DNA from: JAYZDB01 sp036338025
GTDB taxonomy: Bacteria; Planctomycetota; UBA1135; UBA2386
NCBI GenBank assembly: GCA_036338025.1
Contig: JAYZDB010000248.1
Location: forward strand, 1 to 13,023
Direction: 5' to 3'
DNA length: 13,023 nt
Shown: positions 6,500 through 13,023 of the stretch, one piece after another
Numbering within the stretch: position 1 is the stretch's first letter
Layout of the letters: the number at the start of each line of letters is the position of its first letter
Position numbers and translations under genes: made by a program
The notes under the pieces: generated by a model
What the model saw: the letters and a program-made list of their open reading frames with translations, nothing else
The model's database searches: none
Told to the model about the DNA's origin: nothing

Positions 6500-8056
6500 T
6501 TATTCCCATTCAATGGTGGCTGGCGGCTTGCTCGAGATGTCGAGAGTCACGCGATTGAGACCCTTGACCTCGTTGATGATCCGGTTGCTAATCCGCTGGA
6601 GAACGTCCACCGGCAGCATCACCCAATCGGCGGTCATCGCATCCTGGCTCGACACAACTCGTATCGCGCACGCGTTCTCATAGGTACGAGCATCCCCCAT
6701 CACGCCCACAGACCGGACAGGTAGCAACACTGCGAAATACTGCCAAAGGTCCTTGTGAAGGTCACGCGCTTCGATCTCCTCGCGCACGATCGCATCGGCT
6801 TCACGCAAGGCGCTCAATTTGTCCAGGGTGATCTCACCCAGGCAGCGCACCGCCAGGCCAGGTCCGGGGAATGGTTGCCGGTCTACCAGCTTAGGTGGCA
6901 GTCCTAGCTCCCTGCCCACCACCCGGACTTCATCCTTGAACAAGTCCCGCAACGGTTCGACCAGTTCCAGCTTGAGATCCTTGGGTAGCCCACCGACGTT
7001 GTGGTGGCTCTTGATGGTGGCGGTGGCTCCGCCGTGGGCGGCAACCGATTCGATGACGTCGGGGTAGAGGGTACCCTGACCGAGGAAGTTCGCGTTCGGC
7101 TTGGACGCCGCTCGCTCTTTGAATACGTCAACAAAGACCTTGCCGATGATCTTGCGCTTGACCTCGGGGTCGGTGGCGCCGGCCAGGGCTTCCAGGAATT
7201 GCTCGCCCGCATCTACCACCTCCAGGTCCATGTGGTAGTCATCGCGGAACAACTCTTCCACGCCCTCGCGCTCGTTCTTGCGCAGAAGTCCATTGTCGAC
7301 AAACACGCAATGCAAACGGTCACCGATCGCGCGGTGCATCAAGACCGCCGCCACCGACGAGTCGACGCCACCCGACAAACCCAGCACGATCTCGCCAGTT
7401 TCTCCGACCAGATCACGGATCTTCTGGATCTTCTCATCGACGATGCTGCCTGGTCGCCAGTTGTCCGGGCAGCCAGCGATGTCGACGACGAAATTCTTCA
7501 GGATCTGCTGCCCGTGCTCGGTGTGCGAGACCTCTGGATGGAACTGGATCCCGTAGATTTTACGCGTGACGTCAGCAGCGGCGGCGACTGGGCATGGCTC
7601 GCTCTTCGCCAAGGTCTCGAAACCGGTCGGTAACTCTGCGATCTTGTCGCCGTGGGACATCCAAACCGTGGTCCTCGAAGGCACGTTTTCGAACAACCCA
7701 CCGCCCCCGGTCACATCAATCTCAGTACGACCGTATTCGCCGCCACTACCAGAAGCCGCCTGCACCTCACCACCGAGCGTCTGGGCCAACCACTGCAGGC
7801 CGTAGCAGATCCCCAAGACCGGCAATCCGCTGGCCAGGATCTCGCTGTTGAGTTCGGGCGCATCATCCGAGTAAACCGAGTTGGGGCCACCGGAGAGGAC
7901 CAATGCACCGGGTCGCATGGTCTGCATCGTAAACAGGGCCCGATCCGGCACGGTGATCCGGGAGTAGACCCCCAGCTCGCGGATCCGACGAGCGATCAAC
8001 TGGCAGTACTGCGCACCAAAATCGACGATCAAGACGCCGCCTTCGCCCGCGCTCAA
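6500..8056 (-). CDS. guaA: GMP synthase (glutamine-hydrolysing), full length
   Basis: A 518-residue cytoplasmic enzyme that aminates XMP to GMP using glutamine and ATP, the last step of guanine nucleotide synthesis. The class I glutamine amidotransferase domain (about 7-195) has its nucleophile Cys84 in GICYG, with His173 and Glu175 in HPEV. The ATP-pyrophosphatase domain carries the PP-loop LSGGVDSS (227-234). The C-terminal dimerisation domain ends in PPATIEWE, the usual GuaA terminus. The length is normal. The start is TTG 8056: no in-frame ATG lies before the conserved VLIVDFGAQY, and the sequence GGGAG lies about 7 nt upstream, inside the end of guaB. The TTG overlaps the guaB stop as TTGA, a 4-bp overlap that implies translational coupling. 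A short hairpin with a T4 run follows the stop. Confidence 0.97.
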   Translation of the reverse strand: MSAGEGGVLIVDFGAQYCQLIARRIRELGVYSRITVPDRALFTMQTMRPGALVLSGGPNSVYSDDAPELNSEILASGLPVLGICYGLQWLAQTLGGEVQAASGSGGEYGRTEIDVTGGGGLFENVPSRTTVWMSHGDKIAELPTGFETLAKSEPCPVAAAADVTRKIYGIQFHPEVSHTEHGQQILKNFVVDIAGCPDNWRPGSIVDEKIQKIRDLVGETGEIVLGLSGGVDSSVAAVLMHRAIGDRLHCVFVDNGLLRKNEREGVEELFRDDYHMDLEVVDAGEQFLEALAGATDPEVKRKIIGKVFVDVFKERAASKPNANFLGQGTLYPDVIESVAAHGGATATIKSHHNVGGLPKDLKLELVEPLRDLFKDEVRVVGRELGLPPKLVDRQPFPGPGLAVRCLGEITLDKLSALREADAIVREEIEARDLHKDLWQYFAVLLPVRSVGVMGDARTYENACAIRVVSSQDAMTADWVMLPVDVLQRISNRIINEVKGLNRVTLDISSKPPATIEWE

Positions 8057-9516
8057 CTTGACTCTCCCGAGTAGTTCGGTGCTTCCTTGGTAATTTGGAT
8101 GTCGTGCGGATGCGATTCTCGTAACCCAGCCGGCGTGACGCGGGTGAACAGGGCTTTCTCGCGTAGTTCACCCAGCGTTCGCGATCCGCAGTAGCCCATC
8201 CCGGATCGAACACCGCCAGTCAATTGGTATACGTAGGCAGCCAGCGACCCCTTCGTGGGCACCATGCCTTCCACGCCTTCGGGGACGAACTTGTCACGCT
8301 GCTGGATCTCACCCTGTGCGTAGCGGTCAGCACTGCCGACCTGCATCGCACCGATCGACCCCATGCCGCGCACCGCCTTGAAGGTGCGCCCACGATACAA
8401 GATCACCTCGCCAGGAGACTCCTCGAGGCCTGCGAACAGGCTACCCAGCATCACACAGTCAGCGCCGATTGCCAAAGCCTTGACGATGTCGCCGGAGGTC
8501 TTGATACCACCATCCGCGATGATCGGTACGCCAGCTGGACGAGCCACCTCCGCACATTGTTGGACAGCGGTAAACTGGGGCACGCCAACACCAGTCACGA
8601 TCCTGGTCGTGCAAATGCTGCCTGGGCCAATCCCGACCTTGAGACCGTCGACGCCCGCATCGATCAACTCCCTGGCACCCTCGGCAGTCGCAACATTGCC
8701 AGCAACCACGGGGACGTCGGGGAACGCCTCCTTGATCGCAATAACCGTCTCAATGACATTTTGCGAGTGACCATGAGCGGTATCGACAACGATCACGTCG
8801 CAACCAGCACCGACCAGGCCACTGACCCGCTCGATGTCGTGAACCCCGACCGCCGCACCGACGAGCAGGCGACCGCGGGAATCCTTGGCGGCGGAGGGAT
8901 ATTCCTCCGTCATGTTGATGTCCTTGATCGTGATCAACCCGGCGAGTCGACCATCCGGATCCTGCAGGATCAACTTCTCGACCTTGGCCCGCTGCAGACT
9001 CGCACGAGCTTGCTCCAGGTCGGTGTCGGGTGGGCCAGTGACGAGATTTTCGCTCGTCATGACATCCCCCACGAGAGTCTCCCGGCTCTCGACAAACCGA
9101 AGGTCACGATGGGTCAGGATCCCCTTGACCCGATCCCTCTCGTCAACCACCGGCAGGCCGCTGATCTTATGGTCACGCATCAGATCCTTGGCCTCGCCAA
9201 CCAAGGCATCCGGACGCAGGGTAACGGGGTCTAGAATGACACCATTGGCGCTGCGTTTGACCTTGTCTACCTCCGAAACCTGCTCGGTCGTGCTGAGGTT
9301 CTTGTGGATCACGCCGATGCCGCCCTGCAAGGACAAGGCAATCGCCAATCTGGCCTCGGTCACCGTATCCATGGCGGCCGATGCGACCGGTATCTGCAAT
9401 TCTACCTGCCGACAGAACCGCGTCTTGGTACACACATCCCTGGGGAGGCTCGACGCTTTTCGCGGAACCAACAGGACGTCATCGTAGGTGAGGCCTGGGC
9501 CTTCGATCCTGTCCAA
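8053..9516 (-). CDS. guaB: IMP dehydrogenase
   Basis: A 487-residue cytoplasmic NAD-dependent enzyme that oxidises IMP to XMP, the committed step to GMP. LTYDDVLLVP (9-18) opens the TIM barrel. Two CBS domains are inserted at about 95-205 (VTLRPDALVGEAKDLM..., VMTSENLVTGPP...). The catalytic loop GIGPGSICTTRIVTGVGVPQ has Cys302 as nucleophile. GSADRYAQGE supplies the flap Arg-Tyr pair, and the C-terminus shows the usual GLRESHPHDIQITKEAPNY. The length matches the family. The start is TTG 9516, supported by a near-perfect AAGGAGA ribosome binding site 7 nt upstream. The first in-frame ATG is at residue 49, inside the conserved barrel, so it cannot be the start. An extended -10 promoter candidate lies at 9552-9560. 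guaA follows with a 4-bp overlap. Confidence 0.97.
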   Translation of the reverse strand: MDRIEGPGLTYDDVLLVPRKASSLPRDVCTKTRFCRQVELQIPVASAAMDTVTEARLAIALSLQGGIGVIHKNLSTTEQVSEVDKVKRSANGVILDPVTLRPDALVGEAKDLMRDHKISGLPVVDERDRVKGILTHRDLRFVESRETLVGDVMTSENLVTGPPDTDLEQARASLQRAKVEKLILQDPDGRLAGLITIKDINMTEEYPSAAKDSRGRLLVGAAVGVHDIERVSGLVGAGCDVIVVDTAHGHSQNVIETVIAIKEAFPDVPVVAGNVATAEGARELIDAGVDGLKVGIGPGSICTTRIVTGVGVPQFTAVQQCAEVARPAGVPIIADGGIKTSGDIVKALAIGADCVMLGSLFAGLEESPGEVILYRGRTFKAVRGMGSIGAMQVGSADRYAQGEIQQRDKFVPEGVEGMVPTKGSLAAYVYQLTGGVRSGMGYCGSRTLGELREKALFTRVTPAGLRESHPHDIQITKEAPNYSGESS

Positions 9517-9529
9517 GAGCTTTCTCCTT
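9517..9529 (-). promoter_or_regulatory. Strong Shine-Dalgarno that decides the TTG start of guaB
   Basis: The minus strand just upstream of guaB reads AAGGAGA (in 9523-9529), then 6-7 nt, then TTG at 9516-9514. This is close to the ideal anti-16S complement and spacing. It supports TTG as the true initiator in the absence of an upstream in-frame ATG or GTG. Confidence 0.7.
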
Positions 9530-9551
9530 GTGTGTCGGGGAAAGCGACAGA

Positions 9552-9560
9552 TTTATACCA
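9552..9560 (-). promoter_or_regulatory. Extended -10 promoter candidate for guaBA
   Basis: The minus strand reads TGG directly before TATAAA (9560 down to 9552), an extended -10 (TGN plus 5 of 6 to TATAAT). No convincing -35 lies 16-18 bp upstream, which is tolerated by extended -10 promoters. Initiation near 9545 would leave a short leader of about 30 nt ending in the guaB Shine-Dalgarno. The 106-bp gap after pgi otherwise holds no clear terminator. Confidence 0.5.
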
Positions 9561-9622
9561 CAAGCGGTGGATTGGTGGCTCGAATCCCCAACTTATCTAG
9601 CCAGGAGACCAACCAGCAGCCA

Positions 9623-11164
9623 TCAAACCAGGCTGAAGCTGGCGGTCGAAGGATCTTCCAAACCGCTACCGTGAACCTCCGACCGGTTGCTGACGAGGTG
9701 CCGCAGTACATTCCACACGGCCAAGGGCTCCGCCGACAATGCCTCGGCAATCTCGGTCAGGGTCTGCGGGCAATCGTTGAGTTGCCCGAGCACCCGGGCC
9801 TGCAATTCGAGCACCTCGCTGGCAGCTTTCTTGCCAGCCTCGACCCCGGGCTGGTGGTAGGCGTTGACATTGATCAACTCGGCGTAGATACCGACGGCCC
9901 GCTCGAATAGGGCGATCAAAGCTGCCAGGGTCCGCTCATCAGTTCGCTCAATCGTGATCGTCGCCGAGCTGCGGCCGCTCTCGAACAAGGCCTTGCGCGT
10001 GCCCTGGTAAAACCCATCGAGGTAATCGCCGCTGGTCACTCCCTCTTCGACGAACAGGTCCTCGCCGTCACGATCGCGCAGCACCCGTACGAACACCGCG
10101 AAAAAGTTGTGGAGCCCATCGCGGAGTTGCTGAACAAACGCGTGCTGGTCCGTCGACCCCTTGTTGCCGTACACCGTCAGGCCCTGGTGCACGGACTGAC
10201 CAGCACGATCGAGGCGCTTGCCGAGAGACTCCATCACCAACTGCTGGAGATACCGGGAAAACAGCAGCAGACCATCCTTGTACGGCAGCACGACCATATC
10301 CCGATCTCCTCGACCCTGACCCTCGTGGTGCCAATAGAGCGCGAGCAAGACTGCTGGGTTCTTGTTCAAGTCGGGATTGCGCGTGCACTCATCCATCGCT
10401 GCAGCGCCAGCCAGTAGCGCTCGGACATCCAGACCTTGCAGGGCTGCGGGCAACAAGCCAACCGCCGACAGGACGGAGGTGCGGCCTCCGACCCAGTCCC
10501 ACATTGGAAAGACCGCCAGCCAGTTCTCTTGGTGGGCCCGTTGCCACAGGGCGCTGTCCTCGCCAGTGACAGCAATTGCCCGCTCGGCAAAGTCAACACC
10601 ACGTTCGGCGCAGACGCGCTGCATCTCCAGCATGGCATTGCGCGGCTCCGGCGTGCCACCAGACTTGCTGATGGTCAGGATCAGGGTATCGGTCAGATCG
10701 CCGAGCTTCGACACAACCCGCTCAAAGCCAGCCGGATCGGTGTTGTCCAGGAACTCGATCGACATCCGGGCATCCGACCCGCCGAGCGCATCTGAGACGA
10801 ACATCGGCCCCAGGGCCGACCCGCCAATCCCGCAAACCACGAGCTTGTGGAACTTGCCCGTCTCGTGCACATCACGGGCGAAGGCCTCAATCCGCGCCAC
10901 GGTATCGACAATCACATCCTCAATTTCGTGCGCCGGCGCCCGGCCCGGCGCACGCAGCCAGTAGTGGCCCACCATCCGACCTTCATCAGGGTTGGCAAGG
11001 GACCCGTCTTCGAGTTCCTGCATCGCGACCAGGGCCTGATCGAGCGCCGGCCGCAGAGCCTCAAGATCCTCGGCTTTCAGACCCGCGTGGGACAGATCCA
11101 GTTCCACTTCGGGATCCTCGAGCTGACATCGCCACTGGAGATAGTCTTGGAACTCGCAGTTCAT
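9623..11164 (-). CDS. pgi: Glucose-6-phosphate isomerase, long form with C-terminal extension
   Basis: A 513-residue cytoplasmic enzyme interconverting glucose 6-phosphate and fructose 6-phosphate. Two SIS domains are visible. The phosphate-binding SKSGGT is at 166-171. PGI signature 1 is WVGGRTSVLSAVGLLP (224-239), and signature 2 is VYGNKGSTDQHAFVQQL (331-347). Likely catalytic residues are Glu312 (MESLGK), His341 and Lys445 (EAGKKAA). After NAYHQPGVEAGKKAA a further region of about 65 residues (450-513) looks like a helical, winged-helix-like extension. As I remember it, this arrangement and much of the sequence match cyanobacterial PGI closely. I chose ATG 11164. A TTG at 11245 is in frame but adds a non-conserved stretch and would cross the symporter control region. 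No clear ribosome binding site precedes the ATG. Stop at 9623; guaB begins 106 bp downstream on the same strand. Confidence 0.95.
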   Translation of the reverse strand: MNCEFQDYLQWRCQLEDPEVELDLSHAGLKAEDLEALRPALDQALVAMQELEDGSLANPDEGRMVGHYWLRAPGRAPAHEIEDVIVDTVARIEAFARDVHETGKFHKLVVCGIGGSALGPMFVSDALGGSDARMSIEFLDNTDPAGFERVVSKLGDLTDTLILTISKSGGTPEPRNAMLEMQRVCAERGVDFAERAIAVTGEDSALWQRAHQENWLAVFPMWDWVGGRTSVLSAVGLLPAALQGLDVRALLAGAAAMDECTRNPDLNKNPAVLLALYWHHEGQGRGDRDMVVLPYKDGLLLFSRYLQQLVMESLGKRLDRAGQSVHQGLTVYGNKGSTDQHAFVQQLRDGLHNFFAVFVRVLRDRDGEDLFVEEGVTSGDYLDGFYQGTRKALFESGRSSATITIERTDERTLAALIALFERAVGIYAELINVNAYHQPGVEAGKKAASEVLELQARVLGQLNDCPQTLTEIAEALSAEPLAVWNVLRHLVSNRSEVHGSGLEDPSTASFSLV

Positions 11165-11268
11165 CTCGCAAAACGTGCCAGAGCCGAACACAGGGCGCCA
11201 GCGACAATTCCCGCCGACGGCGGATTTGAGTGTGGCACCATGCAAACAGCTCTGGCACCGTACCGGGC
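11165..11268. promoter_or_regulatory. Dyad-symmetric divergent control region between pgi and the symporter gene
   Basis: The 104 bp between the two start codons hold three nested inverted repeats with nearly the same centre (11216.5-11217). The core is CCGCCG-A-CGGCGG (11211-11223), a perfect 13-bp palindrome. The middle pair is TGGCGCC on the minus strand (11200-11194) and TGGCACC on the plus strand (11233-11239). The outer pair is an exact 10-mer, GCTCTGGCAC, on the minus strand (11184-11175) and plus strand (11249-11258). On each sense strand the 10-mer ends exactly 10 nt before the ATG, and the two TGGC boxes on each strand are exactly 20 bp apart. TTGAGT (+, 11226-11231) and TTGTCG (-) lie 17 bp before each GCTCTG, so weak -35-like boxes are also mirrored. 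This looks like a shared operator or promoter pair; no regulator gene is adjacent. Confidence 0.6.
11211..11223. repeat. Perfect 13-bp palindrome at the centre of the divergent region
   Basis: CCGCCG and CGGCGG flank a single central A. It sits midway between the pgi and symporter start codons (53 and 52 bp away), at the centre of the larger dyad. It could be a binding site for a dimeric regulator or a GC-rich hairpin. Confidence 0.6.
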
Positions 11269-12702
11269 ATGGACCCCAAGGTCGCGATCCTCACCACCCT
11301 GGTGCTCTACAAGATCGTCCTGCTGGGAATCGGGTTCTTCGCAGCTCGCAAGACCAAGGACCAGGCGGACCTCTACCTCGGCGGCCGCCGGATGGGCCCA
11401 CTGGTGGCCGCGATCAGCGCGTCTGCCAGCTCTTCCTCGGTATGGACCCTGCTCGGAGTCAGCGGCATGGCCTTCCATTCCGGGATCTCGGCCCTGTGGC
11501 TGCTGCCAGCCTGCGTCGGTGGCTTCACCATCAACTGGTTCCTGGTCGCGCCGCGCCTGCGCGCCCACAGTGCGGCAAGCGGGGCGCTCACCCTCACCGA
11601 GGTGCTGGCCGGTCCAAGCCACCGTGCCGGACGGCGGAGCGTCGTCTGGGTCGCCTCGCTGATCACCGTCACCTGCCTGCTGGTGTACGTCGCCGCCCAA
11701 CTCAACGGAGCCAGCAAGAGCTTCGAGAGCTGCCTCGATATGGAACCGGTGCCCGCCATCCTGATCGGCGGCGTCATCATCATGCTCTACATGATGCTCG
11801 GCGGATTCTGGGCCGTCAGCCTGACAGACACGCTGCAGGGCTGCCTGATGGCATTGACCTCGGTTCTGCTGCCAGTCGCTGCTCTGGTCCAGATCGGCGG
11901 GCCAACCGCCCTGTTTGAAGGCCTTGGAACTCTCTCCGAGGAGAACGCCAGCTACCTGTCGCTGACCAGGAACCTGCCGCTGCTAGGCGGGCTCGGCTTC
12001 GTCTTCGGGCTGCTAGGTATCTTGCCTGGCTACCCGGGTCAGCCACACGTGGTCAATCGCTTCATGGCCCTGGGCAACGACCAGGATGTGCGTCGCGCCC
12101 GGGTCTACGCCCTGTCCTGGGCCGCAATCGTCTACCCCGGCATGATCGTGCTCGGTCTCTGTGGCCGCCTGCTGATCACCGACTTGCCAGCCAACTATGA
12201 CAACGAGCAGATGTTCTTTGACCTCAGCCAACAGCTATTCCCGCCGCTGGTTACCGGCATCATGCTGGCGGCAGTGCTGTCAGCGATCATGTCCACAGCC
12301 GACAGCCAACTGCTGTCGGCGGCAGCGAGCATCAGCCACGACCTGGGGTTTGCCGGCAGGTCCGCGGGCATCTTCAAAGATCGCCTGGTCATCCTGATCC
12401 TCAGCACGCTCGCCATCCTGATGGCGGTGTTCGGAGAGAAGAAGATCTTCGACCAGGTGCTGTCGGCCTGGACGGGCCTGGGCGCGGCATTTGCACCGCT
12501 GTTGTTGTGGACCCTGCTACGCGGAGCGGTCGCCCCGCCAGTGGCGGTGGCAACGATGCTGGCAGGTTTCGGTACCAGCCTGGCTGGTCATCTGGGTAGC
12601 AAGGTGTTCGGCTGGTTCGACATGTACGGCTTCGAACGCAACTTCCTGCCCTACCTGGTTGCGACCGCCGTCCTGATCGGGGGCCAAAGCCGTCGGCACT
12701 GA
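11269..12702 (+). CDS. Sodium:solute symporter family (SSS) transporter, PutP-like
   Basis: A 477-residue inner-membrane protein with about 12-13 hydrophobic segments (the first at about 6-25, the last at about 460-471), the layout of the SSS family that imports solutes with Na+. TM2 contains SASASSSSVWTLLGVSGMAF (50-69). GYPGQPHVVNRFMA (254-267) is the conserved SSS signature region resembling PutP. IMSTADSQLLSAAASIS (340-356) supplies Ser342/Thr343, equivalent to the Na2-site Ser340/Thr341 of E. coli PutP. Aligned on Trp59, the residue at PutP Asp55 is Ser and Met56 is also Ser, so the PutP Na+/proline pattern is not intact and proline should not be assumed as substrate. I chose ATG 11269, because family members begin a few residues before TM1. 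GTG 11230 is an in-frame alternative. There is no clear ribosome binding site. The gene is divergent from pgi across a symmetric region and converges on the last gene with 13 bp between stops. Confidence 0.88.
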   Translation: MDPKVAILTTLVLYKIVLLGIGFFAARKTKDQADLYLGGRRMGPLVAAISASASSSSVWTLLGVSGMAFHSGISALWLLPACVGGFTINWFLVAPRLRAHSAASGALTLTEVLAGPSHRAGRRSVVWVASLITVTCLLVYVAAQLNGASKSFESCLDMEPVPAILIGGVIIMLYMMLGGFWAVSLTDTLQGCLMALTSVLLPVAALVQIGGPTALFEGLGTLSEENASYLSLTRNLPLLGGLGFVFGLLGILPGYPGQPHVVNRFMALGNDQDVRRARVYALSWAAIVYPGMIVLGLCGRLLITDLPANYDNEQMFFDLSQQLFPPLVTGIMLAAVLSAIMSTADSQLLSAAASISHDLGFAGRSAGIFKDRLVILILSTLAILMAVFGEKKIFDQVLSAWTGLGAAFAPLLLWTLLRGAVAPPVAVATMLAGFGTSLAGHLGSKVFGWFDMYGFERNFLPYLVATAVLIGGQSRRH

Positions 12703-12715
12703 TACTCCGCGCTGG

Positions 12716-13023
12716 TCAGAGCGGTGCCACGACGGTAACAAATCGTGCGCCGGTCTTGCTCAACGGAGCCTCACTCTGCAGCACACCCCGGAGACTCGCG
12801 CTGGCCCGGGCATATTCCCACCGGTCCAGTTCCAGAATAAAACCACCGTTCGGACTAGCCGTGAATCGCTGCGGACGATTCGAGTCGACCAGGGCATTGC
12901 TGTTGAACAGGTAGGCCCCACCCACCCCGAGCGCTCCATCCTTGGGTATCGCGACCAGACGATACCCCGTACTGATGCGCTCGGCCGCGAACGACCAGGC
13001 CTCGCAGGACCTTGGCGCCTGCC
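12716..13023 (-). CDS. Unrecognised protein, C-terminal fragment (5' end outside window)
   Basis: The minus-strand frame is open from the right edge of the window to TGA at 12716-12718, giving the last 101 residues of a longer protein. The GTG at 12925 is internal and should not be taken as the start. Visible segments are EAWSFAAERISTGYRLVAIPKDGALGVGGAYLFNSNALVDSNRPQRF, then NGGFILELDRWEYARASASLRGVL, and the end GARFVTVVAPL. The composition suggests alternating beta strands with no transmembrane helix. I do not recognise the family. It converges on the symporter gene with 13 bp between the stop codons. The reading frame is well supported by its length beyond the window edge and its codon choice. 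Confidence 0.6.
   Translation of the reverse strand, partial: QAPRSCEAWSFAAERISTGYRLVAIPKDGALGVGGAYLFNSNALVDSNRPQRFTASPNGGFILELDRWEYARASASLRGVLQSEAPLSKTGARFVTVVAPL

Noticed and set aside
8224..9234. Long open frame (336 codons) on the plus strand opposite guaB
   Set aside because: It is an antisense shadow of a highly conserved gene, with low-complexity His/Asp/Arg-rich translation and no motif or ribosome binding site.
9575..9600. tRNA T-arm-like sequence CTCGAATCCCC in the pgi-guaB gap
   Set aside because: The flanking arms do not pair as a T-stem, and no matching acceptor or anticodon arms lie upstream, so it is chance similarity.
9597..9622. Terminator between pgi and guaB
   Set aside because: Only imperfect complementarity around AGCCAGG and no T-tract, so no supportable hairpin.
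9623..11245. Longer pgi starting at TTG 11245
   Set aside because: The added residues are not conserved in PGI, and the reading would cross the symmetric control region and the symporter leader.
11175..11268. Sigma-54 promoters from the TGGCAC boxes before pgi and the symporter
   Set aside because: TGGCAC matches the -24 element and pgi has TTTTGC after it, but the GG-to-GC gap is 8 bp instead of the required 10. The plus-strand copies lack a TTGC at the -12 position.
1..13023. CRISPR arrays, insertion sequences, rRNA genes or tRNA genes
   Set aside because: No regularly spaced repeats, transposase motifs, terminal inverted repeats of IS type or RNA-gene signatures were visible on either strand.

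Overview
The window is GC-rich (roughly 60% by eye) chromosomal DNA from a didermic (Gram-negative-type) bacterium. The evidence is an SppA-67K-type periplasmic peptidase with a signal peptide, a PilX-like type IV pilus minor pilin, and ordinary housekeeping genes. The phylum cannot be fixed from the sequence. The glucose-6-phosphate isomerase is the long form with a C-terminal helical extension, which I know best from cyanobacteria. The rest looks like an uncultured lineage (FCB/Planctomycetes/Acidobacteria/Myxococcota range), and I would not go further. There are no mobile elements, CRISPR arrays, tRNAs or rRNAs.

Layout. (1) 2-289 (+): 3' end of a gene that may encode a tagaturonate epimerase-like protein. 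It converges on (2) 299-1123 (-), a NagD-type HAD phosphatase, which follows (3) 1156-2466 (-), a PilX-like minor pilin. (4) 2571-3344 (+): WalJ/YycJ-type metallo-beta-lactamase hydrolase, divergent from the pilin gene. Its 3' end overlaps by 8 bp (5) 3337-5172 (-), sppA. (6) 5360-6385 (-): large GNAT acetyltransferase. (7) 6500-8056 (-) guaA and (8) 8053-9516 (-) guaB form a guaBA operon with a 4-bp TTGA overlap, and both genes appear to start with TTG. (9) 9623-11164 (-): pgi. (10) 11269-12702 (+): sodium:solute symporter, divergent from pgi. (11) 12716-13023 (-): 3' end of an unrecognised gene.

How the genes work together. guaB and guaA catalyse the two successive steps IMP to XMP to GMP and are translationally coupled. 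pgi is the glycolytic/gluconeogenic isomerase and shares a control region with the Na+-coupled transporter. The other genes are single units with no obvious pathway link.

The most interesting structure is not a gene. The 104-bp region between pgi and the symporter is an extended dyad of nested inverted repeats: a 13-bp core palindrome, a TGGCRCC pair, and an exact 10-bp GCTCTGGCAC pair. The 10-mer ends exactly 10 nt before the start codon of each gene. Other points worth a look are the paired TTG starts in guaBA, a strong hairpin in the pilin leader, competing hairpins behind the acetyltransferase gene, and the replacement of the PutP Asp55 equivalent in the symporter.
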